DNA from: Ziziphus jujuba
Lineage: Eukaryota > Streptophyta > Magnoliopsida > Rosales > Rhamnaceae
Length of the DNA: 64,000 nucleotides
Reading direction: 5' to 3'
Assembly (NCBI RefSeq): GCF_031755915.1
Contig: NC_083382.1
Location: 15,141,501-15,205,500, forward strand
The translations under genes and the position numbers were made by a program. This document shows, one piece after another, positions 23,992-34,606 of this stretch. Each line of letters opens with the position of its first letter. Position 1 is the stretch's first letter. A model generated the notes under the pieces. That model saw nothing but the letters and a program-made list of their open reading frames with translations, made no database searches and was not told the DNA's origin.

Positions 23992-26900
23992 TCAGTTCTC
24001 ACTGTTGTGTTCATTTTTGGCCCTGAACACCTCCCTGGTTCTGCGAGAGTTTCTAAAGAATTGTGCCCTAAACAATTCTCCTTTGAAGCGGCCACTCTTC
24101 TCTCTCACATAGGTGATTCCTATTTCTTTTATAATCATCGTATTGACTTTATTCACGGGCTTCAATCCCATTCCCCTCGATGACTTCTCAACTAGTTCTC
24201 TATTTAATCCTTTGGTTAGCGGATCCGCAATGTTATCTTTTGACTTTACATAGTCTATTGAGATAACTCCAGTTGAGATTAATTGTCTAATGGAATTGTG
24301 TCTACGACGAATGTGTCTAGACTTTCTATTATATATAATATTCTGTGCCCTACCAATCGCAGATTGACTATCACAATGTAAACTTATTGTTGGCACAGGT
24401 TTAGGCCACCTCGGAATGTCCTCTAAAAATTGGCGTAGCCATTCTGCCTCTTCACCACATTTATCCAGAGCAATAAACTCGGATTCCATAGTGGATCGAG
24501 CTATCACAGTTTGTTTCGAAGACTTCCATGTCACAGCTGCACCTGCTAATGTGAATACATAGCCACTAGTGGATTTTGAATCCTTTATATCTGATATCCA
24601 ATTTACATCACTGTATCCTTCTAATACAGTAGGATATCTTGTATAGTGCAGTCCGTATTCACAAGTATATCGTAGATATCTTAGTACTCTAACGATCCCT
24701 TTCCAATGATCTTCATTTGGATTACTCGTATATCTACTTAGTCTACTTATTGCGTAGGCTAAGTCTGGTCTGGTACAACTCATCAAGTACATCAGACTTC
24801 CAATCACCCTAGCATATTCTACTTGAGATACACCTTCTCCTTTATTTCTGGATAAGCATAAACTCATATCTATGGGTGTTCTGGCTATACTAGTATCATC
24901 ATTACTAAACTTAGCCAGTATTTTATCTACATAATGAGTTTGACTAAGAATGATTCCATTCGAAGTTCTCGTGATTTTCATACCTAAAATCACATCTGCA
25001 AGCCCCATATCTTTCATGTCAAATTTAGAATTTAACATGGCTTTTGTAGTTCAGACCATATTGTCGTCACTACCTACTATGAGTATGTCATCTACATAAA
25101 AAACATAGAATAACATATCCATTCTCTGTATCTTTTACATAGATACACTTGTCACATTCATTTATTTTGAACCCATCTTTTAGCATGGCATTATCAAATT
25201 TTTGATGCCATTGCTTTGGAGCTTGTTTAAGTGCATATAAGGACTTTACCAATCTACAAACTTTCCTTTCTTGTCCTGGAGCAGTAAAACCCTCAGGTTG
25301 CTCCATGTATATCTCTTCCTCTAGATCTCCATTCAGAAATGTTGTTTTCACATCCATTTGATGTACTGCAAGATCTCGCAATACTGTGATTGCCAGTACC
25401 ATCCTTATGGAATTTATCCTCATTACTGGAGAATAAGTGTCAAAATAATCAAGGGCTTCCTTTTGCATGTATCCCTTAATTACAAGCCTTGCCTTGTATT
25501 TATCTATTGTTCCATCTGCTTTCATCTTTCTTTTAAAAATCCATTTGTAACCCAAAGGTTTACAACCTGGAGGAAGATCTACCAACTCCCAAGTGTGATT
25601 CTGCAGAATGGAATCAATTTCACTTTTAACCGCTTCTTTCCATAAATTCCCTTCAGGAGAATTTATGGCCTCTTGGAAGCTTTGAGGTTCACTTTCTAGC
25701 ATATAAGTAAGAAAATCCAGACCGTAGGAATTTTCAGTTCTTACTCTCTTGCTACATCTAAACTCAACTTCAGTTTCTTGTTCTTGATCACTATCATGAT
25801 TATCATCATAAATAGTATCATAAGTTCGTTTAGATGTACTCGGTCCTTCTTCCACTTTATATGGAAAAATGTGTTCGAAAAATGATGCATTTCTCGATTC
25901 CATTATTGTGTTCTTGTGTATATCAGAAATTTCTGACCTATACACGAGAAACCGATATGCATTACTATTCTGTGCATATCCTATGAAGATGCAATCAACA
26001 GTTTTGGGACCTATCTTCACCTTCTTAGGTGTAGGTACTACTAATTTAGCTAGACACCCCCACACTCGTAAATATTTGTAGGAGGGTTGTCTTCCCTTCC
26101 ATACCTCATAAGGTGTCTTTACTTTATCTTTTCGGGGCACCTTATTTAAAAGGTCATTTGCCGACAAAATGGCTTTCCCCCACAAGTTCTGAGGTACTCC
26201 AGAACTTATCAACATTGCATTCATCATTTCTTTCAAGGTTCTATTTTTCCGTTCAGCCACATCATTTGATTGTGGCGAATATGGTGGAGTAACTTCATGT
26301 ATTATGCCATATTGAGCACAATACTCTCCGAAAGGAGTTACATACTCTCCACCACAATCACTTCTGATCACTTTAACTTTCCTGTTGAGTTGATTCTCAA
26401 CTTCCGTTTTATAGAGAATAAATTTCTCTATAACCTCATCCTTACTTTTAAGCAAGTATACATAGCAGTATTTCGTGCTATCATCAATAAAGGTGATAAA
26501 ATACTTATTACCACCTCTAGTCGGTGCGAATTTTAAATCACATATATCACTATGTATTAAATCCAAAGGTTCGTTATTTCTATCAATTGTTTGATATGAT
26601 GACCTCGTTAATTTTGCTTCCACACAAGTTTCACACTTATTGATTGGAATCAATTTCAAATGTGGGAATATGATTTAAGTTAATTAATCTCCGCAGAGAA
26701 TTAAAATTAACATGTCCTAGTCTATCATGCCATAAAATGGAAGACTCAAGCAAGTAAACAGAAGAACTACTAGCTTTATTCATTTCTTTAGGCTTTACAG
26801 TCATTACATTCAGCTTAAATAAACCATTGACTACATAGTCCTTTCCCACAAACATCCCAAATTTAGACAAAATAACCTTGTCTGACTCAAACACTAAGCG

Positions 26901-27053
26901 AAAACCATGTTTGCTCAGCAGCGATCCAGATACCAGATTCTTACGAATGTCTGGAACATACAATATATTATTCAGAGTCAGCTCTTTCCCTGAGGTCATC
27001 TTCAGGATTACTTTGCCCTCACCTTGAATTTCTGAGATAGCGGAGTTGCCCAT
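23992..27053 (-). pseudogene. copia pol remnant (integrase, RT, RNase H)
   Basis: The integrase begins with the zinc-binding HDRLGHVN / CETCVEAK pair and keeps the catalytic core (SDICDLKF, FIDDSTKYC, SDCGGEYV, NDVAERKNRTL). It is interrupted by a stop near 26660. RT shows HTWELVDLPPG, YKWIFKRK and MDVKTTFLNG; the catalytic YVDD at about 25094-25105 is out of frame because of one extra base in a T run, and an in-frame TGA follows just before [10 protein letters not shown]. RNase H ([42 protein letters not shown]) is intact. The order integrase-RT-RNase H is diagnostic of copia. Similar to TNT1-94-like plant elements. Confidence 0.92.
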
Positions 27054-27080
27054 AAATAGCTTCTCCCCATTCTTCTTTGG

Positions 27081-28094
27081 TTAGAAGGAAATGAACATAC
27101 TCCTATCCGAACACACGTGGCGGGTCGCACCAGTATCTATCCACCACTCTCTAGGATTAGATCCCACCAAGTTCACCTCAGATATCACAGCACTTAGGTC
27201 AATATCGTCAACCTCTTTAGTGATGTCCTCCATCACTTGTGCCTGGTTCCTCTTTCTTTTTGGCACTCTACATTCAGTAGCTCTGTGACCCATCTTGTCA
27301 CAGTTGAAGCACCTGCCTTGAAATTTGGCCTTCTTGGAGATTCCTCCTTTTAGCCCTAGCTTAGAAGCTTTTCCAATTTGCTTCTTATTCTTGGAGCCCT
27401 GATCATGCTCCACAACATTAGCCTTCAACACAGCCTTCGAAGTTCTCTTATCAGACTTCCTGTTGTCATCTTCTATGCGAAGCTTGCTAATAAGAGCCTC
27501 CATATCCATCTCCTTTCTCTTGTGCTTCAGATAATTCCTGAAGTCACTCCAACTCGGAGATAGTTTCTCAATCATGCAGGCCACTTGCAATGCTTCATTC
27601 ATTATCATCCCTTCAGCAAGCATTTCCTGAATCAGCACTTGCAACTCATGTACTTGATTCATTATTGGCTTTGCATCCACCATCATGTAATCCAAGAATC
27701 GCCCTGTAATAAACTTTCCTGAACCCGCATTCTCGGTCTTGTACTTTCGGTCCAGTGTTTCCCACAGCTTCTTTGCTGATTTCGTGCCACAATATACACC
27801 ATACAGGGCATCAGACAGGACATTCAGGACATAATTCCGACATAAGTAATCGGAATTATTCCATGCATCCACCGCCATGAGAGTCTCCTTATCACTCTCT
27901 TCATTACTGGGTGGCGCATCTTCAGTCAAGTACCGCGCAAGTCCCAGGGTGGTCAAATAAAATAGCATCTTCTGCTGCCATCTTTTGAAGTTTGCTCCAT
28001 TAAACTTCTCAGGTTTCTCTGCATGACTAGCAGAAGAAGGCATCTGAATTCCAGAAGTCTGAGTGGGCACAGTCATGTTGTCTCCACTTGCCAT
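27081..28094 (-). pseudogene. copia gag-protease fragment
   Basis: 338-codon open frame from ATG at 28094. It begins with the plant copia gag pattern (KFNGANFKRWQQKMLFYL, LWETLDRKYKTE), has a complete CCHC zinc knuckle (CFNCDKMGHRATEC) and the protease site WWIDTGATRHVCSD, then stops at 27081-27083 inside the protease. The remaining protease and integrase N-terminus continue in the piece that starts at 27053. Gag itself is intact. Confidence 0.9.
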
Positions 28095-28295
28095 TTCTGT
28101 AACATCACAAAACAGAAATCAATTAGTTGTTATTTTCTATATTAACAAACTAATTATATGCAATTTCCATAAGGAAAACACACAAAAAATAATTTTTAGG
28201 GTTTCTGAATACACCACAAAAAATTACTGTATACACCCCAAAAATAATATTCACAATCACTATTCATAGTCACTATTCACCAATACTGTTCATGC

Positions 28296-28672
28296 CACGT
28301 GTCACCATGCTGACGTGGCCTGGCCACATGGCTGACGTGGCACCCCTGCCACGTCATCATGCTGCTGACGTGGCGCCCAGCCACGTGATCATCCTGGTGA
28401 TGTGTCATCGCCACGGCATACCCATGCTAACGTGGCACTAGGCCACGTCATCACATGATGACATGGATATGCCACGTGGCGATCCTATTGGCACTATTTA
28501 CGATACATGTCGCTACTAGAGACAGACACGTGTCACCTGTAGCAGGTCGACACGTGGACTGTCCAGAGCATGAAACGTGGCCGTCCGAGAATGAGACACG
28601 TATCATCTGTATCAGGTCGACACGTGTTCCATCCGTTGGGCGACACATGACTCATTGTTTTGGCGACACGTG
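28296..28672. promoter_or_regulatory. dense ACGT / G-box cluster in the copia leader
   Basis: Fifteen ACGT cores lie in 377 bases, seven of them full CACGTG G-boxes (28296, 28382, 28473, 28527, 28551, 28621, 28667). About one or two ACGT would be expected by chance. Many are in GACGTGGC or GCCACGTC context, the form bound by plant bZIP factors. A 70-base spaced duplication (28522-28557 and 28592-28627, sharing CAGGTCGACACGTG) built part of the cluster. It lies between the 5' LTR and gag of the copia element. Function is inferred from motif only. Confidence 0.7.
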
Positions 28673-29209
28673 GTAAGCCCATTTGCCATTGGACCGGTTA
28701 TCTTGGGCCTTTTTCTCAATCGGGCCTGGGTCCTGAGTTGAACAGTAGCCTGTTCTAACCTGGTCTGGGCTTTAGAACTGGGCCTGACCCAATAACATTA
28801 GAAAAACCGGCCCAGCCTTTCAGATATAGCCCAAACCCTATTTCTTTTCTTCTTCAACCTTCAACCGGGTCATTTTGACCCGGTTTCTCTGGTAAACGGG
28901 TCATACGACCCAGCAACAATTTTTCTTCTCTTTTCCACTCTCCCAGTGGCCAAAAAATTACCAAAAATACACCAAAATGTTTAAAAATTTATGAGTAATT
29001 CAATTTTGGAAAGATTTTTGATCAAAAACAAAAAATTAATAATTACCCATAAATTTTTATACCCACGGGTTTAATAATTTTTTTTTTCTTCTCTTGTTTC
29101 AACGGTGAAACATACATGGAAATATTTAACAGTAAACAATAACATAATAAACAACTTAAATTTCCACATTATATTTACATATATAAAAATTATTAAAACG
29201 TCTTAAGAT
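28673..29209 (-). other. copia untranslated leader next to the 5' LTR
   Basis: No coding sequence. The bases directly inside the 5' LTR (ATCTTAAGACGTTTTAAT on the - strand) do not match the initiator-methionine primer site TGGTATCAGAGC used by many plant copia elements. GGGTC/GACCC-type short repeats occur near 28730-28910. Confidence 0.5.
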
Positions 29210-29713
29210 TGTTGGAAAAATATCATGGATGAATATATGTAAATACATGTGGACAATTTAATACAAAATAAATAAAAATAAATACAAAATAAATAAAGCA
29301 TTTTAGAACCTGTATGTCTTTGAAATTGATCTACTTTCTAGAAAGGTTGACCGAAGCCTATGTGATACCACAGTGTCCTTAAGACGTTTTATGCCCACCG
29401 GTGTAGGAGTTTTGTAGCGAACGTCTCCCAGGATATAACGGCTGCAAAAGCTTTCAGATTCAGCACCTCTGAAGCTTTTCTCTTCGAATTTTCTGTGTAC
29501 CTTCACTTTACCACTATTTTTTTTTTCTCTGTATTTTCTTCCAAAATTAAAATTGAAAAAGAACGTTACAGTTCGTGCAACTTTCAAACTCTCATAAGGA
29601 GTTATTCTCCCGTAAAACTCTCTTCCACTATTATCAAAATATTTTTTTTTTTTAAATTAATTATAACAAAACTCAACAACCAAAAATCCAAATCATTCAG
29701 GCCCAATTCAATA
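29210..29713 (-). repeat. copia 5' LTR, outer end deleted
   Basis: Matches the other LTR but lacks about 16 bases near its outer end (the stretch ACACTTGTGGGCCGAG at 23742-23757 is missing after AATCATTC), and the terminal TGTTAG is eroded. It passes directly into the UGT promoter copy at 29714. Confidence 0.85.
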
Positions 29714-30205
29714 GGTATAAGCAATTATGTATTCAATGACATCACTCATGAAATGGTTTATTAAAAATTTCAGTAAAGATGATGGGGAATTGAAGATTTC
29801 TATCCCACACTTTGAATAAAATCCTATAATCTGACTCCAAATATTGGATCCATCACGTGCAACCACTATTTATTCTGGACAAGAAGTCAATTGATACCCA
29901 TCCATAAAAAAAGCCAATGAGCAATAACCCTCAAGTTTAGGCAGTCAACAATGGAGGGCTCTTACGCTGATGAAGTAAAGAGAAAAGCTTAGCAAATGTC
30001 AATCATCAAAGGAAAAAGCATAGCTAAAGTCAATCAATAAAGTATAACTAGATAAGCCTACGCCAGTCACAGCTATAGCTTTTTATTCAGTGTCTTCTTC
30101 TACTTTATGATCTTCTGCTTCTTCGTATATATATATATATATATATGCATATAAAATATCCATCTTCTGAAAATAATTCTCGTCCCATCGATCAGTCTGT
30201 ACAAC
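29714..30205 (+). promoter_or_regulatory. 5' flank of UGT copy 2
   Basis: Near-identical to 22778-23262. The (AT)n run at 30127-30146 followed by GCATATAAAATA gives a TATA-like element about 50 bases before the start codon. The same TATA-like stretch ends the orphan promoter at 23251-23262. Confidence 0.65.
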
Positions 30206-31642
30206 ATGAAGAAAGCAGAATTGGCGTTCGTACCTTTTCCAGTTACCAGCCACATTACACCAGCTATAGATCTTGCAAAACTCCTTGTCAGACACCATGA
30301 TCGTCTTTCCATCACCATCGTCCTCATGAACCCCCCATTTGCAAGCTCCAAAACCCGAGCCCATCTCGAGTCTCTTGCTTCTAACTCCACCATTATAGAT
30401 CACCGGATCACTTTAGTCCTTCTTCCACATGATTACACCATTCCCGAAACTTCTGACGCCCACATCATCAACAGTACATTCATCCAAAACCAAATAACCC
30501 ACCTCAAACACTTCCTCACCAATCATATAAACCAATATTCCGAACCAGGCCATGACTCGCCTCAGCTTGCGGGCTTGGTCCTTGACATGCTCTGTGCGCC
30601 CTTCATGGATGTGGCTGATGAGTTAGGACTTCCTGCATATATGTTCTTCACAACGAGTGCTGGATATTCTAGCCTCATGTTCCACATTCAAATAGACGCC
30701 AAGGACGACCCGAATGCTGAGTTGGTCTTGCCAACTTTCGCCAACTCAATTCCTAGTAAAGTCTTGCCTGAGTTTATGCTGGACAAGGATGTTTTCTCAT
30801 ACTATCTCAATCAATTCAGAAGAATGAAAGAAAAAGCTAAAGGTTTTGTTATAAATACCTTCATGGAGTTGGAACCCCATGCCATCGGTTCTTTGGTTGG
30901 TGCTACATTTCCAACCGTGTATACTGTGGGACCCTTACTAAACTTGGCAGTGGAGCAATCTGATAGCAATGTGGGGTCCAAAGACACTACAGATGACTGT
31001 GATGTTATCAAGTGGCTTGATGATCAACCTCCATCATCGGTAGTGTTCCTATGCTTCGGGCATCTGGGAAGATTCAGTGAGGATCAAGCGAAAGAGATTG
31101 CAAATGCACTTGAAAACTCTGGGATTCGGTTTGTTTGGTCTTTACGTCAAAGTAAATCAGGCGGCTACACGGATTCTATGGAGGCCCTGATTAAAGGGTT
31201 TCTTAATCGGAATGCTGGGATGGGGAAGATCGTAGAATGGGCTCCACAGGTGGCCATCCTGTCCCACCCAGCAGTAAGAGGGTTTGTATCACACTGTGGC
31301 TGGAATTCCATACTTGAGAGTGTGTGGTTTGGTGTGCCTATTGCCGCGTGGCCGCTCTATGCAGAGCAACAGATAAATGCATTTGAGATTGTGAGAGACT
31401 TGGGATTGGCAGAGGAGATTAGGTTGGACTTCTTTATGGATTTTCAGAGCCAGGATGCTCAAGCGGTTGTGAGCGCTCCACAGATAGAAGCAGGGATCAG
31501 AAGAGTGATGGAGCATGATAGTGATATAAGGAAGAATGTAAAGGAGATCAGTGAAAAGAGTAGGAAGGCATTAATGAATGGTGGATCCTCATACAATTCT
31601 ATAGGTCACCTAATTAATGACGTATTTGATAATATGGCCTAA
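30206..31642 (+). CDS. UDP-glycosyltransferase, UGT71-like (copy 2)
   Basis: Intact single exon, 478 residues, the close sister of the gene at 17547-18983. His16 and Asp127 are present and the PSPG box is at 345-388, ending YAEQ, the usual UGT71 form. HCGWNS is intact. Differences from copy 1 that might matter for substrate choice lie in the N-terminal acceptor half (for example PFPVTSH against PLPVPSH, AIDLAKLLV against ALEFAKLLV) and in the PSPG box (AVRGF against AIGGF, where the glycine is the common residue). GHLG again replaces the usual GSMG at 285-288, so that change predates the duplication. Expected cytosolic. The acceptor is unknown. Confidence 0.94.
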   Translation: MKKAELAFVPFPVTSHITPAIDLAKLLVRHHDRLSITIVLMNPPFASSKTRAHLESLASNSTIIDHRITLVLLPHDYTIPETSDAHIINSTFIQNQITHLKHFLTNHINQYSEPGHDSPQLAGLVLDMLCAPFMDVADELGLPAYMFFTTSAGYSSLMFHIQIDAKDDPNAELVLPTFANSIPSKVLPEFMLDKDVFSYYLNQFRRMKEKAKGFVINTFMELEPHAIGSLVGATFPTVYTVGPLLNLAVEQSDSNVGSKDTTDDCDVIKWLDDQPPSSVVFLCFGHLGRFSEDQAKEIANALENSGIRFVWSLRQSKSGGYTDSMEALIKGFLNRNAGMGKIVEWAPQVAILSHPAVRGFVSHCGWNSILESVWFGVPIAAWPLYAEQQINAFEIVRDLGLAEEIRLDFFMDFQSQDAQAVVSAPQIEAGIRRVMEHDSDIRKNVKEISEKSRKALMNGGSSYNSIGHLINDVFDNMA

Positions 31643-32051
31643 AATCATATTTGTTTTTTTCCTTTTTTCAAAGTTGATTCAAGTATGCTTATTCAGATGA
31701 ATAAGCAAAAAAACTGTTGGCATGTTTCATCAGATAAACTAAAGCAGGATGATAACAGATTATCCAAAGTTCTGTCAAATGGAAGCAAACAATAAATATG
31801 AATGTGGAACTTTTCCAAGTAACTATTAGCAATGAGTTTATAACTACCGCTTTTCTCAATATCAGAATAAACATGGCAAACAGAAGTTGAAATTACAACA
31901 CAATAATAGCAAATGAGTATTCTCTGCTAATCTATAATCAAAGAGACTGCTGCAAGGGATTAGCGCATCAAGGTCCACATTTTCCCTATATTGAAATAAA
32001 ATAGAAAAACAAGAAACTAAACAAAACAAAAAAATAGTGTGGCGCAAAACC
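31643..32051. other. 3' flank of UGT copy 2
   Basis: Homologous to 18984-19330. At about 32045, after GTGTGGCGCAAAAC, the match to the first unit breaks and the sequence jumps into the N-terminal part of an mTERF gene, marking a deletion of the rest of that gene. No gene seen. Confidence 0.65.
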
Positions 32052-32254
32052 TTAAAAGAATGCTCCTGTTCTTGTTTTTGTTCTTGTGTTTATATTTCTT
32101 AGCAGCAAACCACAATGATGCGTTTGACGAGAAAGATTTCTGGGAAAGTTTTGAACATTGAAGAATACACAAACAAATCTCAGAATCTCCAACAATTTTA
32201 CAAATTGGATCAAGGGATTGCAGTCTTTTAGAACAAAAACCGAATACCTTTGGG
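32052..32254 (-). pseudogene. mTERF N-terminal fragment
   Basis: On the - strand it reads FGFCSKRLQSLDPICKIVG and on to SQKSFSSNA, matching the first 70 or so codons of the intact mTERF genes. The start codon is changed (GTA where ATG is expected) and the other 320 codons are deleted. This is the mTERF partner of UGT copy 2, reduced to a scrap. Confidence 0.85.
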
Positions 32255-32286
32255 GCACATGAAAGGAACACAAAAATCAAAGACAC

Positions 32287-33415
32287 TCGTAAGGATCTAG
32301 AAGTAACTCACCGAAGGGCATTGAACTGGTAGCATTTAAATAACGTTTTCGAATAAGGGTTTCACTTTCTCCGTCAAACTTCGAATTTGGTTCTCTGATC
32401 TTCAGCCTCAACAGCAAGTTCCATGAGAGCTGAACCGAGGAGAGTTCAGTTGGCCACCCGTTAAGACTAGAGAATTAGTGAGGGATATTATACGATGTCG
32501 TTTTCGATTGCAATGCCAATTGGTATTTTTCTGGAAAGCAACTGCTGAGTAATAAAACAGCTTCACGATAACATTATTGAGTGAGCAGAAACATTAAATT
32601 TATTTATCAAATTTTAAAAATTTAACTTATATAACATATATTTTTTGTTAATTGTGTTCAGTTTTCAATTTATTTAGACTATACCAATTTATTAATATTA
32701 ATGAACGATCAATCTAACTTTTGTTTAAAACATCCTCCTAATTTATTTATTGAATTATTTTTCCAAAAAACAAATGATTTATTCAATTAAGGCCGATTTA
32801 ATTAAAATGTAAATATTTTTTCTAGAGTATAATTCTGGGAACACATATGCAATTCCCATTAAAAAATCAAGATTATGATCATTTTAAAGTTTCTTTTTCT
32901 GTTTTTTTTTTTTTTTAAATTTATCAGTGGAATTTTTTTACGAGAGAATGCAATGATTGATCCTTAAAATAACATAATTAACATAAACGCTATTGTGACA
33001 AAAAAATAAACAACATAAACACCACAATCATCTCCGACTTTCTTTACATCTTCAAATTGAATAAATGCTATGAGAAGCATTTTAAGATTAGATTGCATCC
33101 TTTATATCAAGGAGTTCTCTTTTTGATTTTTCAAACATTTTGTACCAATAATTCAAGACTCCCAACAGATTAGCCCATCAAGTTCTGCGGCACATAGAAG
33201 GGTGGAAAAAATATAGAGAGTGTTTTTTTTTCACATTTTAAATTCAAGTTTGATAGACAAGATTATACACTTCAAATGTAAAGGAGGAAAACACTCAGTA
33301 TTGCTAAGCAAAACTTCAGGAATTGGTTCAGCATATAGAAATAATGAAGTTGGGACTTGGGACTCAATTCAATAAGAAATGGCTGATGCTATAATTATTC
33401 AAATCCAAAGCACAG
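32287..33415. other. noncoding spacer between mTERF units
   Basis: No gene seen. Contains the 5' leader of the mTERF scrap (a donor-like CGGTGAGTTAC on the - strand near 32310, as upstream of the other copies) and unit repeats near 32880-33010. T-rich runs. Confidence 0.55.
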
Positions 33416-34606
33416 TTACAGAAAAGACGATTTCCCATGGAAGATATCCAACAGAAGAGGCACATTTTCTTGATGTTTTTTCACAAACCTGTTCATAAAG
33501 GCTTCATCAGGTTCTATCAGCACATAAGACAAGGCAGGTTTTTCTTTCATCAAGCCCTTGGCGAGTAGGACTTTGATAACAGAACATCTTGGAATGATCC
33601 TCTTCTCCAAACTATATTTTAGAATACTTGGAACTCTAGCCACGTCTGCAGGCTGCAAACCCATTTTGTTTACAAAAACATCCATTTTACTCCTAAAATT
33701 CTTCTTCGATAATGCCATAAACATGGGATCCTTTCTAAACGCTGTCAAGAAATCATTTTCTGTCCAGCCACACTGCTTATATATTTCCTTCTTCTGTGCC
33801 CATGACGATTCACCCACACAAGAAATCACATGTAAAGCAGTTATAAATATCATCTTTAAAGGGTTAAATCCCATATTAACGACCTTCTCAACATCTTTCT
33901 CAAACATGCTAGTTTTACGGCAGGCAACATACGGATGGCAGGTTATCAATACAGAAATAAAGGACTGTGGTACTCCCAGTGCTCTCAAGACGGAGACATT
34001 GACAGCAAAGTTCTTCTGCACATTGTCCAGCAATATCCACGATGAGCGACCAAAGAACTTAGCAACTTTTTCATCAAGGATAAGTACACTTTTAAGGATA
34101 TCATAACAAGGAATTATGCATTTCTCTAAGCTTCTTGTCAAAAGACAAGGATTCCATATGACAACTCGGGCCAGGTCTACACCAGAAAGGCCTATAGAAC
34201 GGTAAAAATCAAGTTTAGGCAAAAGGGTCTTCTCAGCATTGACTACAAGCAAAGTCGGACGCACCTTAACAAGTCTGGAGATGTGGGTGTTGGTGAAACC
34301 GTGGTCTTTGAGCAGACCAAGCACCAAGTCAGGTTTTTCTGAGGTCTCAAAGTTTATCCTTTGAGACACAGACAGAGCAATTTCTGGAGTCAACCCACAT
34401 GATTTTATGAGGTATGAAACCTTAAAAGAGTTCTCTTGTTCATGTGGTTTATATTTATCAGCAGCTAACGACAATGGTGTGTTCGACAAGAAAGATTTCT
34501 GGGAAAGTTTTGAACTTTGAAGAATACACAAAAAAATCCCAGAATCTCCAACAATTTTACATATTGGAACAAGGGAATGCAGTCTTTTAGAACAAAAACC
34601 AAACAT
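33416..34606 (-). CDS. mTERF domain protein, organelle-targeted (copy 2)
   Basis: Intact single exon, 396 residues from the ATG at 34606. An in-frame ATG lies 15 codons upstream, but all sister copies begin at MFGFCSKRL or its equivalent, so I chose this one. The first 65 or so residues are rich in S, K and R and poor in acidic residues, as in a mitochondrial or plastid targeting peptide. The rest is a series of about 30-residue mTERF helical repeats (for example LLKDHGFTNTHISRLVKVRP, FYRSIGLSGVDLARVVIWNP, VLRALGVPQSFISVLITCHP, VFVNKMGLQPADVARVPSIL). mTERF proteins bind organelle nucleic acid and act in transcription, splicing or ribosome assembly. Which role this one has is not readable. Resembles the expanded MTERF15/8-like group of plants. 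Confidence 0.9.
   Translation of the reverse strand: MFGFCSKRLHSLVPICKIVGDSGIFLCILQSSKLSQKSFLSNTPLSLAADKYKPHEQENSFKVSYLIKSCGLTPEIALSVSQRINFETSEKPDLVLGLLKDHGFTNTHISRLVKVRPTLLVVNAEKTLLPKLDFYRSIGLSGVDLARVVIWNPCLLTRSLEKCIIPCYDILKSVLILDEKVAKFFGRSSWILLDNVQKNFAVNVSVLRALGVPQSFISVLITCHPYVACRKTSMFEKDVEKVVNMGFNPLKMIFITALHVISCVGESSWAQKKEIYKQCGWTENDFLTAFRKDPMFMALSKKNFRSKMDVFVNKMGLQPADVARVPSILKYSLEKRIIPRCSVIKVLLAKGLMKEKPALSYVLIEPDEAFMNRFVKKHQENVPLLLDIFHGKSSFL

Larger units (their letters stand above)
23263..29713 (-). mobile_element. Ty1/copia LTR retrotransposon, defective
   Basis: Two LTRs of about 500 bases (23263-23770, 29210-29713) in direct orientation, starting TGTTAG and ending CCAACA when read on the - strand. 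Between them, on the - strand, are gag, protease, integrase, RT and RNase H in that order, the copia order. A polypurine tract (ATGTGGGGGAT) abuts the 3' LTR at 23771-23781. The reading frame is broken in at least four places. The flanks do not carry a target-site duplication: they are two copies of the same UGT promoter, cut at different points. The LTRs differ at many positions, so the insertion is not recent. Confidence 0.93.

Noticed and set aside
24000..27600. Several + strand open frames of 60-95 codons across the copia element
   Set aside because: They are antisense shadows of the copia gag-pol reading frames on the - strand.
28291..28680. CRISPR-like or satellite array
   Set aside because: The ACGT motifs are irregularly spaced and the flanking sequence between them differs, apart from one 70-bp duplication.
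33558..34106. 182-codon + strand open frame, with a similar one at 39104-39517
   Set aside because: Antisense to the mTERF coding sequence in both places; the same shadow appears because the genes are duplicates.
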